Positions 28,446 through 37,110 of a DNA stretch of 64,000 nucleotides are shown here, piece by piece. The notes under the pieces were generated by a model, which did not search any database, had not been told where the DNA came from, and saw nothing but the letters and a program-made list of their open reading frames with translations. Where the stretch lies: positions 7,378,001 to 7,442,000 of the forward strand of contig NZ_PJMX01000001.1 in NCBI RefSeq assembly GCF_002846415.1, in the 5' to 3' direction. The position numbers and the translations under genes were made by a program. The DNA is from Streptomyces sp. TLI_146 (GTDB taxonomy: Bacteria; Actinomycetota; Actinomycetes; Streptomycetales; Streptomycetaceae). Positions within the stretch are counted from its first letter, which is position 1; every line of letters begins with the position of its first letter.

Positions 28446-28481
28446 CCGGATCAAGGCCCCTGGGGCGGGCGGGGGCCTGCG

Positions 28482-28844
28482 TCAGTCGTGCGGCGGGAGG
28501 GCGCCGAGCTGGTGGTCGGCCACGTTCAGGGCCTCGTCGACCAGGCGCCGCAGATGGCCGTGGCGCAGCGAGTAGACCACCCGGCGGCCGTCCTTGCGGG
28601 TCGCCACCAGGCCGGCCAGGCGCAGCTTGGCCAGGTGCTGGCTGACCGACGGGCGGGCGGCCCCGCAGGCCTCGGTGAGGGTGGTGACATCGGCCTCGCC
28701 CGCGCCGAGCTCCTTGAGCAGGGCGAGCCGGGTGCGGTCCGCGAGCAGCGTCAGCACGGCGACCGCGACGTCCAGGCGCTCGTCCTCGCCAGTGGTGTGC
28801 GGGTGCGGGGCGTGCGCATCTGACAGGTGCTTGCTCGCGCTCAT
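28482..28844 (-). CDS. ArsR/SmtB-family regulator
   Basis: A 120-residue winged-helix regulator: LLADRTRLALLKEL, then the recognition helix region RPSVSQHLAKLRLAGLV. The N-terminus is His-rich (DAHAPHPHTTG). The C-terminal alpha5 helix (HGHLRRLVDEALNVADHQ) keeps His at several of the positions that bind metal in CzrA/NmtR-type sensors. One ligand position appears to be Val, so metal sensing is possible but unproven. It is upstream of and co-oriented with the MFS gene, with a palindromic operator between them. Confidence 0.88.
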   Translation of the reverse strand: MSASKHLSDAHAPHPHTTGEDERLDVAVAVLTLLADRTRLALLKELGAGEADVTTLTEACGAARPSVSQHLAKLRLAGLVATRKDGRRVVYSLRHGHLRRLVDEALNVADHQLGALPPHD

Positions 28845-28872
28845 GTCCCCATCGTAGAGGGCCGGTACGGGC

Positions 28873-28948
28873 CTGAGCGGTCTCGGGGAAGCGGGGCACG
28901 CCCCCACGCCGCCGCGGAAACGCACCCCACTTCCCCGAGACCGCTCAG
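28873..28948. terminator. Long hairpin between SDR and arsR genes
   Basis: CTGAGCGGTCTCGGGGAAG pairs with CTTCCCCGAGACCGCTCAG; pairing continues with GGGG/CCCC after one mismatch, around a ~28-base loop. It follows the SDR gene's own hairpin on the minus strand and would stop read-through into arsR. Confidence 0.6.
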
Positions 28949-28979
28949 CCGGGCGGCCCGCCCGCACCGGTTCGCCGTG

Positions 28980-29034
28980 GAGAGCCTGTCCTTGAACCCC
29001 CGCCCGCGCGGCGATGCCCGGCGGACAGGCTCTC
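28980..29034 (-). terminator. Hairpin terminator overlapping the SDR stop codon
   Basis: GAGAGCCTGTCC (28980-28991) pairs exactly with GGACAGGCTCTC (29023-29034). The outer arm reaches into the stop codon of the SDR gene on the minus strand. Confidence 0.55.
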
Positions 29035-29758
29035 AGCGGGTCGGGATCACGCCGCCGTCGACGCGGACGACCTGACCGGTGATGTGCCGGGCGGCGGGCG
29101 ACGCCAGGAACCGTACGACCTCCGCCATGTCCTGCGGCTGTCCGGCCCGGCCCACCATGGTCTCCGCCACCCGGGCCTCGTGGAACTGCTCCGAGCGGCG
29201 GTCGCGGAAGAACTCCGTCTTCTCGACATAGCCCGGCGCGACCACGTTGCAGGTCACCCCGCGCGGCCCGAGCTGGCGGGCGAGGAAGATGTTCCAGCTG
29301 TTCATGGCCGCCTTGGCCGCGCCGTACGAGCCGGCGCCCCGGTCGGCCGCGAAGGAGCTGATGTTCACCACGGCCCCGCCGGAGGCGAGCTGCTTGTCGA
29401 CGGCGGCGGTGGTCAGCACGGCGCCGAGCAGATTGGCGTCCAGGTTGGCCCGCCAGCGCTCGGCCAGGCTCCGCAGATCGCCGGGCGGCGGGGCGTCGAA
29501 CTCCCGGTTGCCGCCCGCGTTGTTGACCAGGACGTGCAGCACGTCCGGCAGCCGTTCGCCGAACGCCTCCAGCTGCTCGGGGTCGGTGACGTCGCAGGGC
29601 AGCGCCGTCACCCGGCCGCCGAGCTCCTCGGCGGTCCGCAGCAGCACGTCCTCGCGGCGGCCGCTGATGACGACGTGGTCGCCGTCGGCGAGGAACGCCG
29701 CCGCTATCGCCTTGCCGATGCCGGTGCCGCCACCGGTCACCAGGACGGTTCGAGTCAT
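29033..29758 (-). CDS. Short-chain dehydrogenase/reductase
   Basis: A 241-residue classical SDR. The cofactor motif is TGGGTGIGKAI, the structural NNAG appears as LVNNAGGN, and the active site is intact: Ser in NISSFAADRG, Tyr/Lys in YGAAKAA. The C-terminal RVDGG motif is typical. NAD(P)-dependent reduction of a keto or aldehyde group is expected. As the last gene of the minus-strand run after the EhpF/EhpG-like pair, it may reduce the aldehyde product or oxidise an alcohol. ATG 29758 has GGAG 9 bases upstream; a GTG two codons earlier is possible. Confidence 0.88.
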   Translation of the reverse strand: MTRTVLVTGGGTGIGKAIAAAFLADGDHVVISGRREDVLLRTAEELGGRVTALPCDVTDPEQLEAFGERLPDVLHVLVNNAGGNREFDAPPPGDLRSLAERWRANLDANLLGAVLTTAAVDKQLASGGAVVNISSFAADRGAGSYGAAKAAMNSWNIFLARQLGPRGVTCNVVAPGYVEKTEFFRDRRSEQFHEARVAETMVGRAGQPQDMAEVVRFLASPAARHITGQVVRVDGGVIPTR

Positions 29759-29818
29759 CTCCACACACTCCAGGGGTCGTTGCAGCGAGGTAAGGCGGGG
29801 TCGTGGCGCGGGCCGCGC

Positions 29819-31195
29819 TCAGGCCGAGGTGCCGAAGGCCCGGGCCTCCATCAGGTCGTGGCTCAGATAGCCGTCGTGCGGACTGGTCCGGCCCGCCTGG
29901 TACGTGGGGATGGGCCCGAGCAGGACCTTGCGGATCGACCGCTCCCGCAGCGCCTCGCGCGCCAGCGGCTCGTCGCCGCCGAGGATGGTGAGCGCGAGCG
30001 TGTCCCGCAGCGGGCCGAACCCCTGCTCGCGCCGCCACGGCAGGATCCACACGCACGGGAACGAGAGCTCGATCCTCGCCCCGGGGTGGTCCGCGCGGTC
30101 GCAGAGCAGCACGGCGGGGCGCAGCGCCCCCGACCCGTCGCCGAGGTCCGCCACCGGCCCCTCGGGGTAGAGCGGCGCGGCCACGTCCACGGCCCCTTCC
30201 AGCCGTCCCTCCAGATGCTTGCGCAGTGCCTGCGCCTCCGCGAGCGGCAGCACCGGCACCTGTGCGTCGGGCGACTGGGGCGGCGCCGGGGTCAGCCGCG
30301 CCAGGCGCTCGGCCACGGCCGCCGCCAGGGCCGCCGGGTCGGCGTCGGTGAACACGGCGGTCGCGTTGGTGCAGCGCATCCCCGCGTCGTAGCCGACCGA
30401 CCGGCAGATCACGTCGAGGGTCTGCTCGGTGATCTCCCCGGTGTGCAGCAGCTTGGAGCGGCCCGGGCCGCGCAGGATGACCCGGCGGTCCTCGCCGTAG
30501 CGCCGCGCCGCCGCGTCCCCGCCGAAGACCAGGCTCAGATCGGCGGCCTCGACCAGCGCGTCCCCGGTGGCGTGACTGCCGGGCAGCAGCGAGAGGTAGT
30601 GCGGGGCGACGCCCGCGTCAAGGAGTGCGGCGATCATCCGGGCCGGGGTGAACGGATCCCGTGTCCCCGGCCGCACCACCAGCCGGTACCCGCAGGCCAG
30701 CGCGGTGAGCCACTGGGTGTGCGTGCCGGGGTTGTTGCTGGGCGCGATCACCGCGAGCACATCGCCGCGCCGCGTCCACACCGTGGAGATCTCCCCGGGC
30801 ACGGGCGCGGCCGAGGCGCCGGCCGGGCGCTCGGCCAGGAACTTCGCCCCCACGTTGGCGAAGGTCTCCGCGACGTCGTGCAGCGAGTGCCGGGCCACCG
30901 CGACGGGCACCCCGGCGACCCGGGACTGGAGCTCGCAGTAGGCCTGCGGGGAAAGCCCGTTGAGCGTGGCCGTCTCGAACAGCTCGCCCGCCGCCGCGAT
31001 GCGCTCCGGCTCCGGCGTGTGCTCGGCCCCGGCCCGCGCGTCCGCGACGGTGAGGCGCGCCAGGAGCGGCGGGGCGAGGTGCACGAGCGCCAGCAATGTG
31101 CCGTCCACGCCCGCGAGTTCGGCGCGCTCGGCCGAGTGCCTGGGCAGGCCCGCCCGGATCAGCGGGATCTCGTGGAGGTCCTTGGCCTCGGCCAT
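29819..31195 (-). CDS. EhpG/LuxC-like acyl-protein (acyl-CoA) reductase
   Basis: A 458-residue aldehyde-dehydrogenase-superfamily protein of the LuxC type, which reduces an activated carboxylate to an aldehyde with NADPH. The oxyanion Asn lies in IAPSNNP, and the nucleophilic Cys275 in GMRCTNATAVF. The ATG overlaps the ligase stop (TGATG), so the two proteins are coupled. EhpF/EhpG of the griseoluteic acid (phenazine) pathway form the same ligase-reductase pair and convert a phenazine carboxylic acid to an aldehyde. The substrate here is unknown because no phenazine core genes are present in the window. Confidence 0.83.
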   Translation of the reverse strand: MAEAKDLHEIPLIRAGLPRHSAERAELAGVDGTLLALVHLAPPLLARLTVADARAGAEHTPEPERIAAAGELFETATLNGLSPQAYCELQSRVAGVPVAVARHSLHDVAETFANVGAKFLAERPAGASAAPVPGEISTVWTRRGDVLAVIAPSNNPGTHTQWLTALACGYRLVVRPGTRDPFTPARMIAALLDAGVAPHYLSLLPGSHATGDALVEAADLSLVFGGDAAARRYGEDRRVILRGPGRSKLLHTGEITEQTLDVICRSVGYDAGMRCTNATAVFTDADPAALAAAVAERLARLTPAPPQSPDAQVPVLPLAEAQALRKHLEGRLEGAVDVAAPLYPEGPVADLGDGSGALRPAVLLCDRADHPGARIELSFPCVWILPWRREQGFGPLRDTLALTILGGDEPLAREALRERSIRKVLLGPIPTYQAGRTSPHDGYLSHDLMEARAFGTSA

Positions 31196-32292
31196 CAGTA
31201 GACCCCCTCGACCACGGAGGTGGACGCCGACTCGTAGGGGCGGACCCCGGAGAGCTCGATGCCGGGGGACTTGTCGGCCGAGGTCCGGCGGGTGGCCACG
31301 TCCCGCTCCAGGGTGGGCGGGGTGAAGTAGTCCCGGGTGAGCACGGTGATGACGACCCGGCCCTCCTCGTCGTCGGCGACGATCCGGTCGGGCTGTGCCG
31401 GGTCGACGAGTTCGACCACGGTGTACGGGTAGAACGGGCGGAACACGCACGGGGCCTTGTCGCCGGGCCTGGGCGTGCGCTGCGGCGCCACGCCCATCAT
31501 CGTGTTGCCGTACGCCCCGGCCAGTTTGGCCTGCGGGAACAGCTCCTCGTCGATCAGGCGCAGGGTCTCGCCGTCCATGCTGGTGCCGCCCCAGATGATG
31601 CCGCGCACGCTCTCGCGCAGCAGGGCGTACACGTCCTCGCGGGCGCCGATGGACTCCAGGATGCGCGGGGTGGTGGAGATGCCGCGGATGTCCTGGGTGC
31701 GCAGGACGTCCTTGACCTGGTCGAGGATGTGGTCGACGTAGCGCCGGAACTCGCTCTGGCGGCCCTCGGCGACACAGCGCCGCACCCAGCGCGGGTCGAG
31801 GTCGACGAAGTAGCAGAGGTGGCCGCGCAGTTCGGAGAGGGTGGTGATGTTCTTGGCCATGACGTGCGGGCCCGTCGGGCCGATGTGCAGCCAGTTGCCC
31901 TCGCCGGAGGGGAAGCCCTGCTCGTCCAGGAGCAGGCTCTGCCACTGGACGTTGCGGCGCCGGGAGGTCGCGTCCACGATCCGCTTGGGCGCACCGGTGG
32001 CCCCGCCCGACTCGTAGATCCCGTACCGCACCCCGGGTGTGCTGCCGCGCGGCACGAGCTGGTGGGCGGGTATCCGGCTCCAGTCCACCGGCACGTCCGC
32101 GAACAGGCGCAGGTCCGCGAGGCACTGGACGTCGGTGCGCGGGTCGAAGGAGAAGCCCTTGGCGCGTTCGACCCAGTACGGGCTGCCGGTCAGCGGCGAG
32201 AAGTGCCACTCCATGGTCGCGCGGACGAGGTCGTCGATGTCGGGCAACTGGTCAAGTGGGGGCTCGAACACGGAACTGAAGTCGTCGGCCAT
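31195..32292 (-). CDS. EhpF/LuxE-like adenylate-forming enzyme (phenazine-biosynthesis type)
   Basis: A 365-residue atypical ANL-superfamily ligase lacking the usual large C-terminal domain. The ATP loop is SGGATGAPK (residues 95-103); later motifs include IIWGGTSMDGE, KLAGAYGNTMMG and the VVITVLTRDYFTPP strand. It should activate a carboxylic acid as acyl-AMP and pass it to the adjoining reductase. ATG 32292 is the first gene of a transcript with a promoter at 32398-32426. It shares the MarR half-site GATTGTC with the divergent MarR promoter six kilobases away. Confidence 0.85.
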   Translation of the reverse strand: MADDFSSVFEPPLDQLPDIDDLVRATMEWHFSPLTGSPYWVERAKGFSFDPRTDVQCLADLRLFADVPVDWSRIPAHQLVPRGSTPGVRYGIYESGGATGAPKRIVDATSRRRNVQWQSLLLDEQGFPSGEGNWLHIGPTGPHVMAKNITTLSELRGHLCYFVDLDPRWVRRCVAEGRQSEFRRYVDHILDQVKDVLRTQDIRGISTTPRILESIGAREDVYALLRESVRGIIWGGTSMDGETLRLIDEELFPQAKLAGAYGNTMMGVAPQRTPRPGDKAPCVFRPFYPYTVVELVDPAQPDRIVADDEEGRVVITVLTRDYFTPPTLERDVATRRTSADKSPGIELSGVRPYESASTSVVEGVY

Positions 32293-32371
32293 CTCGGTTC
32301 GGTCCTGTCCGTTCTGGGTGGCGATCGTTGACCCGGCGGCTCGACGCGCGGCGGGCGTAGAACAGTTGACT

Positions 32372-32426
32372 GATTGTCAGAGGTGCTGATTGTTGGCAGT
32401 ATGTTGAGCGCGGGAAGGGGCGTCAA
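32372..32426 (-). promoter_or_regulatory. Promoter and GATTGTC repeats ahead of the EhpF-like gene
   Basis: On the minus strand TTGACG (32426-32421), a 17-base spacer and CATACT (32403-32398) form a good sigma-70-type promoter. Just downstream lie two plus-strand copies, GATTGTC (32372-32378) and GATTGTT (32388-32394). The first matches the arms of the inverted repeat in the MarR promoter, so joint repression is likely. Confidence 0.6.
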
Positions 32427-32508
32427 GACTCCCCGCGCGTCAGTGGGGAGCTGGCCGTGCGGGTGAGACGCCCCGTTCGGCCGGAGGGTCGGGCCAGGCC
32501 CTCCGGCC

Positions 32509-33393
32509 TCACTCCGTGGACGGTGGCGCCGGACGGGCCCTGGGGCCGGGGAGCGCCCCGGCCGGCCGGATGCCGTGCCCGGCGAAGGCGGCCAGGAACG
32601 TCCTGGTGAGCCTCGGACGGCAGATCAGGGCGAGGGGCGCCGCACCGGAGGACCCCCCTCGGGGACCGGGCCGCCCCTCCTGCGCGCCGGCCAGTCTGGT
32701 CACCTGCAACCCCGCCGCGTCCGCGACCCGGAACAAACCCTCGTCGCCCCAGTCCCAGTCGCCCGTGGTGTGGATATAGGCGTCGGCGTCGCCCTGGACC
32801 ACCGCCAGGGTCTTGGCGCCGGGCGAGCCCATCGGGACCAGCTCGGCCCCGGTCTGGCGCACCACCGTACGGGCGAAGGGGGCCGGATCGCGCGTGTCGA
32901 CCACCACCCGGGGCCGCTGCCGGGGCACCGGCGAAGGGTGCCGCCACCCCGCGTCCCGGTCCGCCGTGCACACCACTTCGCACAGCGCGGGGACCGCGAC
33001 GGCCGCGGCCACCACACCCCGCTCGCGCTCCCACAGCGCGAGCCGCACCGACCAGTGCGGATTGCCGTCGGCGTGGTACTCCTCGGCCGAGTCCAGCGGC
33101 TCGACCAGCCACACCCGGCGTCTGCGCAGGGCGTCCGGCGGCCGGGCGGCCGGGCCGGTGAGCACGCCGTCGCGCGGATAGCGGGCGCGGATCCGGTTGC
33201 GCAGGAGCAGCCCGGACCAGGTGCGGCCCAGCTGCGCCAGCTTGGCGCCGCCGGGTCCCAGGCCCTCCTCGTGCTGCATGCGCAGATCGAGGAGCAGCCG
33301 TCCGGCCGCCACCGTGGCGCGGGCCGCGAAGCCGGCGGCGAGGAAGTCGTCGGCCACGACGGTCCGTTCGGCGGTGCGCGGGATCGCGGGCAT
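32509..33393 (-). CDS. CysQ/inositol-monophosphatase-like protein, degenerate metal site
   Basis: A 294-residue protein with the outline of the CysQ/IMPase phosphatase family. The metal motif normally DPLDGT(K/E) reads EPLDSAEEY, and the distal WDWGDEG motif is present near residue 205. Parts of the canonical N-terminal GxxSE segment are missing, so phosphatase activity is uncertain. It starts 4 bases after the NmrA gene ends and is the last gene of the six-gene run beginning with the amino-acid dehydrogenase. The C-terminus is Pro/Arg-rich. Confidence 0.75.
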   Translation of the reverse strand: MPAIPRTAERTVVADDFLAAGFAARATVAAGRLLLDLRMQHEEGLGPGGAKLAQLGRTWSGLLLRNRIRARYPRDGVLTGPAARPPDALRRRRVWLVEPLDSAEEYHADGNPHWSVRLALWERERGVVAAAVAVPALCEVVCTADRDAGWRHPSPVPRQRPRVVVDTRDPAPFARTVVRQTGAELVPMGSPGAKTLAVVQGDADAYIHTTGDWDWGDEGLFRVADAAGLQVTRLAGAQEGRPGPRGGSSGAAPLALICRPRLTRTFLAAFAGHGIRPAGALPGPRARPAPPSTE

Positions 33394-33397
33394 CGGC

Positions 33398-34255
33398 TCA
33401 GCCTCCCGAGTCCGGCAGGAAGTGGTGCAGGTGCTCCTTGAGGAATTCCGCCACCGGGCGCGGCTCGTGCCCGGTGATCCGGCGCACGTCCTCGGTCACC
33501 GGCTCACCCGCGCCCTCGCGGAACTGCCCGAAGAGCGCGTCGAGTTCGGCCTCCCACGGCCGGTGCTCCCGGGCCAGCCACGCCGCGAGCTCCGGCCCGG
33601 CCAGCTCGCTCGCCGAGACCGGCGTGGACATCAGCCCGGACAGGAGCTCCGCCAGCTGGGCGAAGGTGGGCGCGGCCGGGCCGGTGAGGGCGTAGGTGCG
33701 GCCCTCGTGGCCCGGCTCGGTGAGCACCCGCGCGGCCACCTCGGCCACGTCGTGCTCGTCGACCACGCTCACGCCTCGCCCGCCCGCCGGATCGACCAGC
33801 ACCCCGCGCCGCCGCACCTCGGGCGCGTAGTGCCGGATCAGCTCCTGCATCGGGTAGTTGGGGGACAGGATGGTGTACGGCAGGTCCCGCTTGGCCAGAT
33901 ACCGCTCGGTGATCCAGTGGTGGCGGGCGCCGGGCGCCGGGCTGTCCTCCCGTACCGCCGCCTGCCACGGCGACATCTTCACCAGCCGCGCGCCGACGTC
34001 GGCGGCGACGTCCACGGCGGCGCTCTGGCACTCGACGTCGCAGGAGGCCGAGAGGAACAGGCTGGCGCAGCCCTCGGCGGCCGCCCTGACCGAGGCCGGG
34101 TCCGACAGGTCCCCGGCCACCACCCGTACGCCCGGCCCGGCCGGGACCCGCTCGGGGTCCCGGGCCAGGACGGCCACCTCCACGTCACGTTCCCGCAGCG
34201 CGCGGACCACCAGCTGCCCGAGCCCGCCGGCCGCGCCGATCACGAACACTGTCAC
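33398..34255 (-). CDS. NmrA-like NAD(P)-binding protein
   Basis: A 285-residue atypical SDR with Rossmann motif VIGAAGGLGQLV and the NmrA/QOR2-like layout (VVAGDLSDPASV, YTILSPNYPMQELIRHY). Family members are NADPH-dependent reductases or redox sensors; the sequence lacks a classical YxxxK, so it might not be a dehydrogenase. GTG 34255 is the start. It sits in the biosynthetic run between FmdE-like and CysQ-like genes. Confidence 0.82.
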   Translation of the reverse strand: MTVFVIGAAGGLGQLVVRALRERDVEVAVLARDPERVPAGPGVRVVAGDLSDPASVRAAAEGCASLFLSASCDVECQSAAVDVAADVGARLVKMSPWQAAVREDSPAPGARHHWITERYLAKRDLPYTILSPNYPMQELIRHYAPEVRRRGVLVDPAGGRGVSVVDEHDVAEVAARVLTEPGHEGRTYALTGPAAPTFAQLAELLSGLMSTPVSASELAGPELAAWLAREHRPWEAELDALFGQFREGAGEPVTEDVRRITGHEPRPVAEFLKEHLHHFLPDSGG

Positions 34256-34299
34256 GGCCGCAGGGCCCCTTCCGTACGTACGCGCTCGGTCGGCATCGG

Positions 34300-34974
34300 T
34301 CAGTGCTTGTGCTCGTGGTGGTGCTTGTGGCTCTGCGGGTGGTGCCCGTGGTCGCCGTGCCCCTCGGGCAGCACACCGCCGTGCGCGGCCAGATGGCAGG
34401 CCGGGCAGACCATGCGGCCGCGGTGGTCGTGCAGCGTCTCCACGCTGGTGGGCTCGCCGCAGTCCACGCAGAGGTCCGTGCGGGCCAGGTGCTTGACGCC
34501 CGGCGCCGCGGCCTCGACCTTCTCGGCCACCAGGATCTCCTCGTCCGCCACGCTCAGCAGCGCGGAGATCCGCTCGCCCTGCAGCCGCTCGAAGGCCGCC
34601 CGGTCCTCCAGGGTCGCGGTGCCGTCGTCGATCCGGCCGGCCAGCGCCCAGATCTCCTCGGTGCGGAAGACGATGCTGTCGGCCTTCGCCCTGATCCGCA
34701 CCCCGGCGGAGCCGTCGCGCTCCCAGAGCGTGAACACGTTGCGGCCCGCGTCCTGGTGGATCAGGTTGCGCTTGCCGTACGTACAGCCCGTGAGCACCTG
34801 GAGCGCGTCGACCGCGCAGGCGTCGGTCTCCGAGACCAGGACCAGGGGCGTGGCCGGGTCCTTCAGGTCAAGGGCGGTGAGGGCGGCCTCCGCGACTCGT
34901 ACGCCGAAGGCGGCGCCGGGGCATTCGTGGCCGTGGAAGCGGATGACGTCGTTATAAGCCTGGGTGCGATCCAT
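34300..34974 (-). CDS. FmdE-like protein with zinc ribbon and His-rich tail
   Basis: A 224-residue protein resembling subunit E of formylmethanofuran dehydrogenase (FmdE/Fwd domain). Residues ~10-130 contain the signature FHGHECPGAAFG and the Cys-containing SETDACAVDALQVLTGCTYGK. A C-terminal zinc-ribbon follows (CVDCGEPTS, VCPACH), and the last ~25 residues are His-rich. Family members bind metal and are often near molybdenum or nickel enzymes, but no such genes are here; a metal-binding hydrolase-like role in the biosynthetic locus is a guess. Operon position: 61 bases after the JAMM gene. Confidence 0.82.
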   Translation of the reverse strand: MDRTQAYNDVIRFHGHECPGAAFGVRVAEAALTALDLKDPATPLVLVSETDACAVDALQVLTGCTYGKRNLIHQDAGRNVFTLWERDGSAGVRIRAKADSIVFRTEEIWALAGRIDDGTATLEDRAAFERLQGERISALLSVADEEILVAEKVEAAAPGVKHLARTDLCVDCGEPTSVETLHDHRGRMVCPACHLAAHGGVLPEGHGDHGHHPQSHKHHHEHKH

Positions 34975-35035
34975 GACGACCTCTTGATGAGTGAGAGACG
35001 GAAGGGTGCGGAACGGGCGTGTGAGGGAGGGCGGT

Positions 35036-35653
35036 TCAGGCCCCGGCGGTACGCGTTCCGGGCAGCGGCGGGACGATGCGGATCGTCGCCTCGCGGTCGT
35101 TGTCGCCCTCGAAGAACGCCCGCAGGACCGGGCGGTGCAGATCGACGACGGACAGGATGAAGGTCCACTGGCCCGACTCGGCGGCCAGCACCCGGTCCAG
35201 CCGGGTGCAGGTGTCGCGGAGCGGATCGTGCGGCCAGGGCACCCGGTGGGTGTGGTAGTTGCCGAACAGCACCCAGCCGGCGTCGTCGCAGGCGTCGTCG
35301 ATGTCCATCAGCTCGCGCGGATCGGCGATCCAGCCGCGCTGGTCCATCGGCGTCTCGGACGGGATGGCGTGCTCCTCGACGACCTCGTCCATCCGGGCGC
35401 GGTGGCCGCTGTCGTGGCGCATGTTGACGATGAGCGGGAAGACGGAGCCGACCTGGATGCCGCCCGGCACCGGCCGGCCCGCCAGCATCCCGAACGCCTT
35501 GCGCTCCTCGGTCTCGCCCGCCAGGTAGTGGCCGGTGAACTTCCGTACGGCGTGGGCCACCAGGCTGGAGTAGAGCGGGCGGGGAAAGATGATCTGGCGG
35601 GCCCGGGATATCTCCCCGGTGTCCGGCTCGGCGGTCGCGGTCGCGGCGCTCAT
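35036..35653 (-). CDS. JAMM/MPN-fold metalloprotein (JAB-like)
   Basis: A 205-residue protein with a JAMM-like metal site: Glu50 in ERKAFGMLAG, His134 and His136 in YHTHRVPW, and Asp147 in HDPLRD. The usual Ser of HxHP...SxxD is not in place, so it is a divergent member. JAMM enzymes cleave isopeptide or amide bonds (deubiquitinases, CysO processing). In a biosynthetic setting it may hydrolyse a peptide or amide or act on a carrier protein. The ATG overlaps the lyase stop (ATGA), so it is tightly coupled to it. Confidence 0.78.
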   Translation of the reverse strand: MSAATATAEPDTGEISRARQIIFPRPLYSSLVAHAVRKFTGHYLAGETEERKAFGMLAGRPVPGGIQVGSVFPLIVNMRHDSGHRARMDEVVEEHAIPSETPMDQRGWIADPRELMDIDDACDDAGWVLFGNYHTHRVPWPHDPLRDTCTRLDRVLAAESGQWTFILSVVDLHRPVLRAFFEGDNDREATIRIVPPLPGTRTAGA

Positions 35654-37110
35654 CGCGCGTCGCCGCCTTCCGTCCGCGCGGGCCGTGCGAGGGCCGCCCG
35701 GGCCCCGGCCACGGCACGGCCGGTCAGGGCGACGGACTGGCCGAGGTAGGTGGCCGGGTCGAAGATCTCGTCGAGGGCGGCGGCGTCCAGCGGCGCGCCC
35801 GCCAGTCCGTCGCGGCCGGTCACCTCGCGCATCGAGGAGCCGTTCTCCCGCGCCGCCTGGACGAGTTCGTACACGTACTCATGGGCGGTCTGCTTGCCGA
35901 TGTGCTTGCCGAGCGCCAGCATCAGCTTCTCGGTGGCGATCTGCTCGGCGACCGCGGAGACGTTGGTACGGATCCGCTCCGGCCGCACCGCGAGGCCGCC
36001 GACGAGGTGCGTGACGATCTCGCACGCGGAGAGCGCGTAGTGCGAGGCGTCGGGCACACAGGCCCATTCGATGCGCAGGGACCGCGAGTCGCGCTCGTGG
36101 TCGCCGCCCATGCAGGCCAGCGCGTTGGCCATCTGCGCGGCCGCGAGGCGGGCCATCACGACGGCCTGCTCGCACGCCTCCGGGTTGCGCTTGTGCGGCA
36201 TGGTGCTGCTGCCGACCTGGCCGTGCCGCCAGCCGATCTCCAGCTCGCCGAACTCGGGGCGGGACAGCGTGCGCACCTCGTCCCCGATCCGGCCCATCGT
36301 CCCCGCGACCATGGCGAGGCACGACACGAACTCCACGACCCGGTCCCGGGACACATGCCAGCCGACCGCCGGCGCCGCGAGCCCCAGGCGGGCGGCGAAC
36401 GCGTCAAGCAGTGGCAGTGCCTGCTCGCCGAAGCCGGCCATGGTGCCGACGCCGCCGAAGAGCTGGGCCGCGAGCACCCTCGGCCGCAGCTGCTCGATGC
36501 GCTCCAGATGCCGGACGATCTCGTCCAGCCAGCTGGCGATCTTGACGCCGAAGCCCATCGGCAGGGCGGGCTGGGCGTGGGTGCGGCCCAGGGCCACGGT
36601 GGCGCCGTTGGCCTCGGCCAGCTCGGCGAGCTGCCCGGCGAGCGCCCGCAGCAGCCGGTCCAACTCGTCCAGGACGTCCCGCATTTCGAGGACCTGCGCG
36701 GTGTCCTGGATGTCCTGGGTGGTGGCGCCGTAGTGCACGTACTCGCCGGCGCCGCCCTCGCAGGAGGCCTGGAAGACCCGCAGGAAGCCGACGAGCGAGT
36801 GGCTGGTGCGGCGGATCTCGGCCTGGATGGCGGGCAGATCGAGCCGCTCCACCCGGGCCGCGTCCGCGATCATGCGGGCGGCGTCCGCGGGGATGATGCC
36901 CAGCTCGCCCTGGCTGAGGGCGAGCGCCGCTTCGACGTCGAGCCATCGTTGGTACCGACATCGGTCACAGAAGATGCGGTGGCTGGCTTGTGTGCTGTAC
37001 CGGTGCCCGTAGAACCGCGAGTCGGTGATGTGACTGCGTAAATGGGCGCACTCGGCCTCGGCCGGAGCCTGGCTGGTGATCGGGGTCTGCGGCGAGGGTG
37101 CGGTGGTCAT
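35650..37110 (-). CDS. Adenylosuccinate-lyase-like enzyme (fumarase/aspartase superfamily)
   Basis: A 486-residue member of the superfamily that eliminates fumarate from succinyl-amine adducts. The signature GSSTMPHKRNP holds the catalytic Ser loop; ALGRTHAQPA and HYGATTQDIQD are the other two conserved regions. It is longer at the N-terminus than housekeeping PurB, and its neighbours point to secondary metabolism, so it might add or remove fumarate or act on a nitro- or amino-succinate instead of adenylosuccinate. It overlaps the dehydrogenase gene by 4 bases. Confidence 0.85.
   Translation of the reverse strand: MTTAPSPQTPITSQAPAEAECAHLRSHITDSRFYGHRYSTQASHRIFCDRCRYQRWLDVEAALALSQGELGIIPADAARMIADAARVERLDLPAIQAEIRRTSHSLVGFLRVFQASCEGGAGEYVHYGATTQDIQDTAQVLEMRDVLDELDRLLRALAGQLAELAEANGATVALGRTHAQPALPMGFGVKIASWLDEIVRHLERIEQLRPRVLAAQLFGGVGTMAGFGEQALPLLDAFAARLGLAAPAVGWHVSRDRVVEFVSCLAMVAGTMGRIGDEVRTLSRPEFGELEIGWRHGQVGSSTMPHKRNPEACEQAVVMARLAAAQMANALACMGGDHERDSRSLRIEWACVPDASHYALSACEIVTHLVGGLAVRPERIRTNVSAVAEQIATEKLMLALGKHIGKQTAHEYVYELVQAARENGSSMREVTGRDGLAGAPLDAAALDEIFDPATYLGQSVALTGRAVAGARAALARPARTEGGDAR

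Noticed and set aside
29819..32209. A single 796-residue protein joining the ligase and reductase regions
   Set aside because: The upstream part is a shadow frame of the ligase; the reductase has its own ATG overlapping the ligase stop, so these are two genes.
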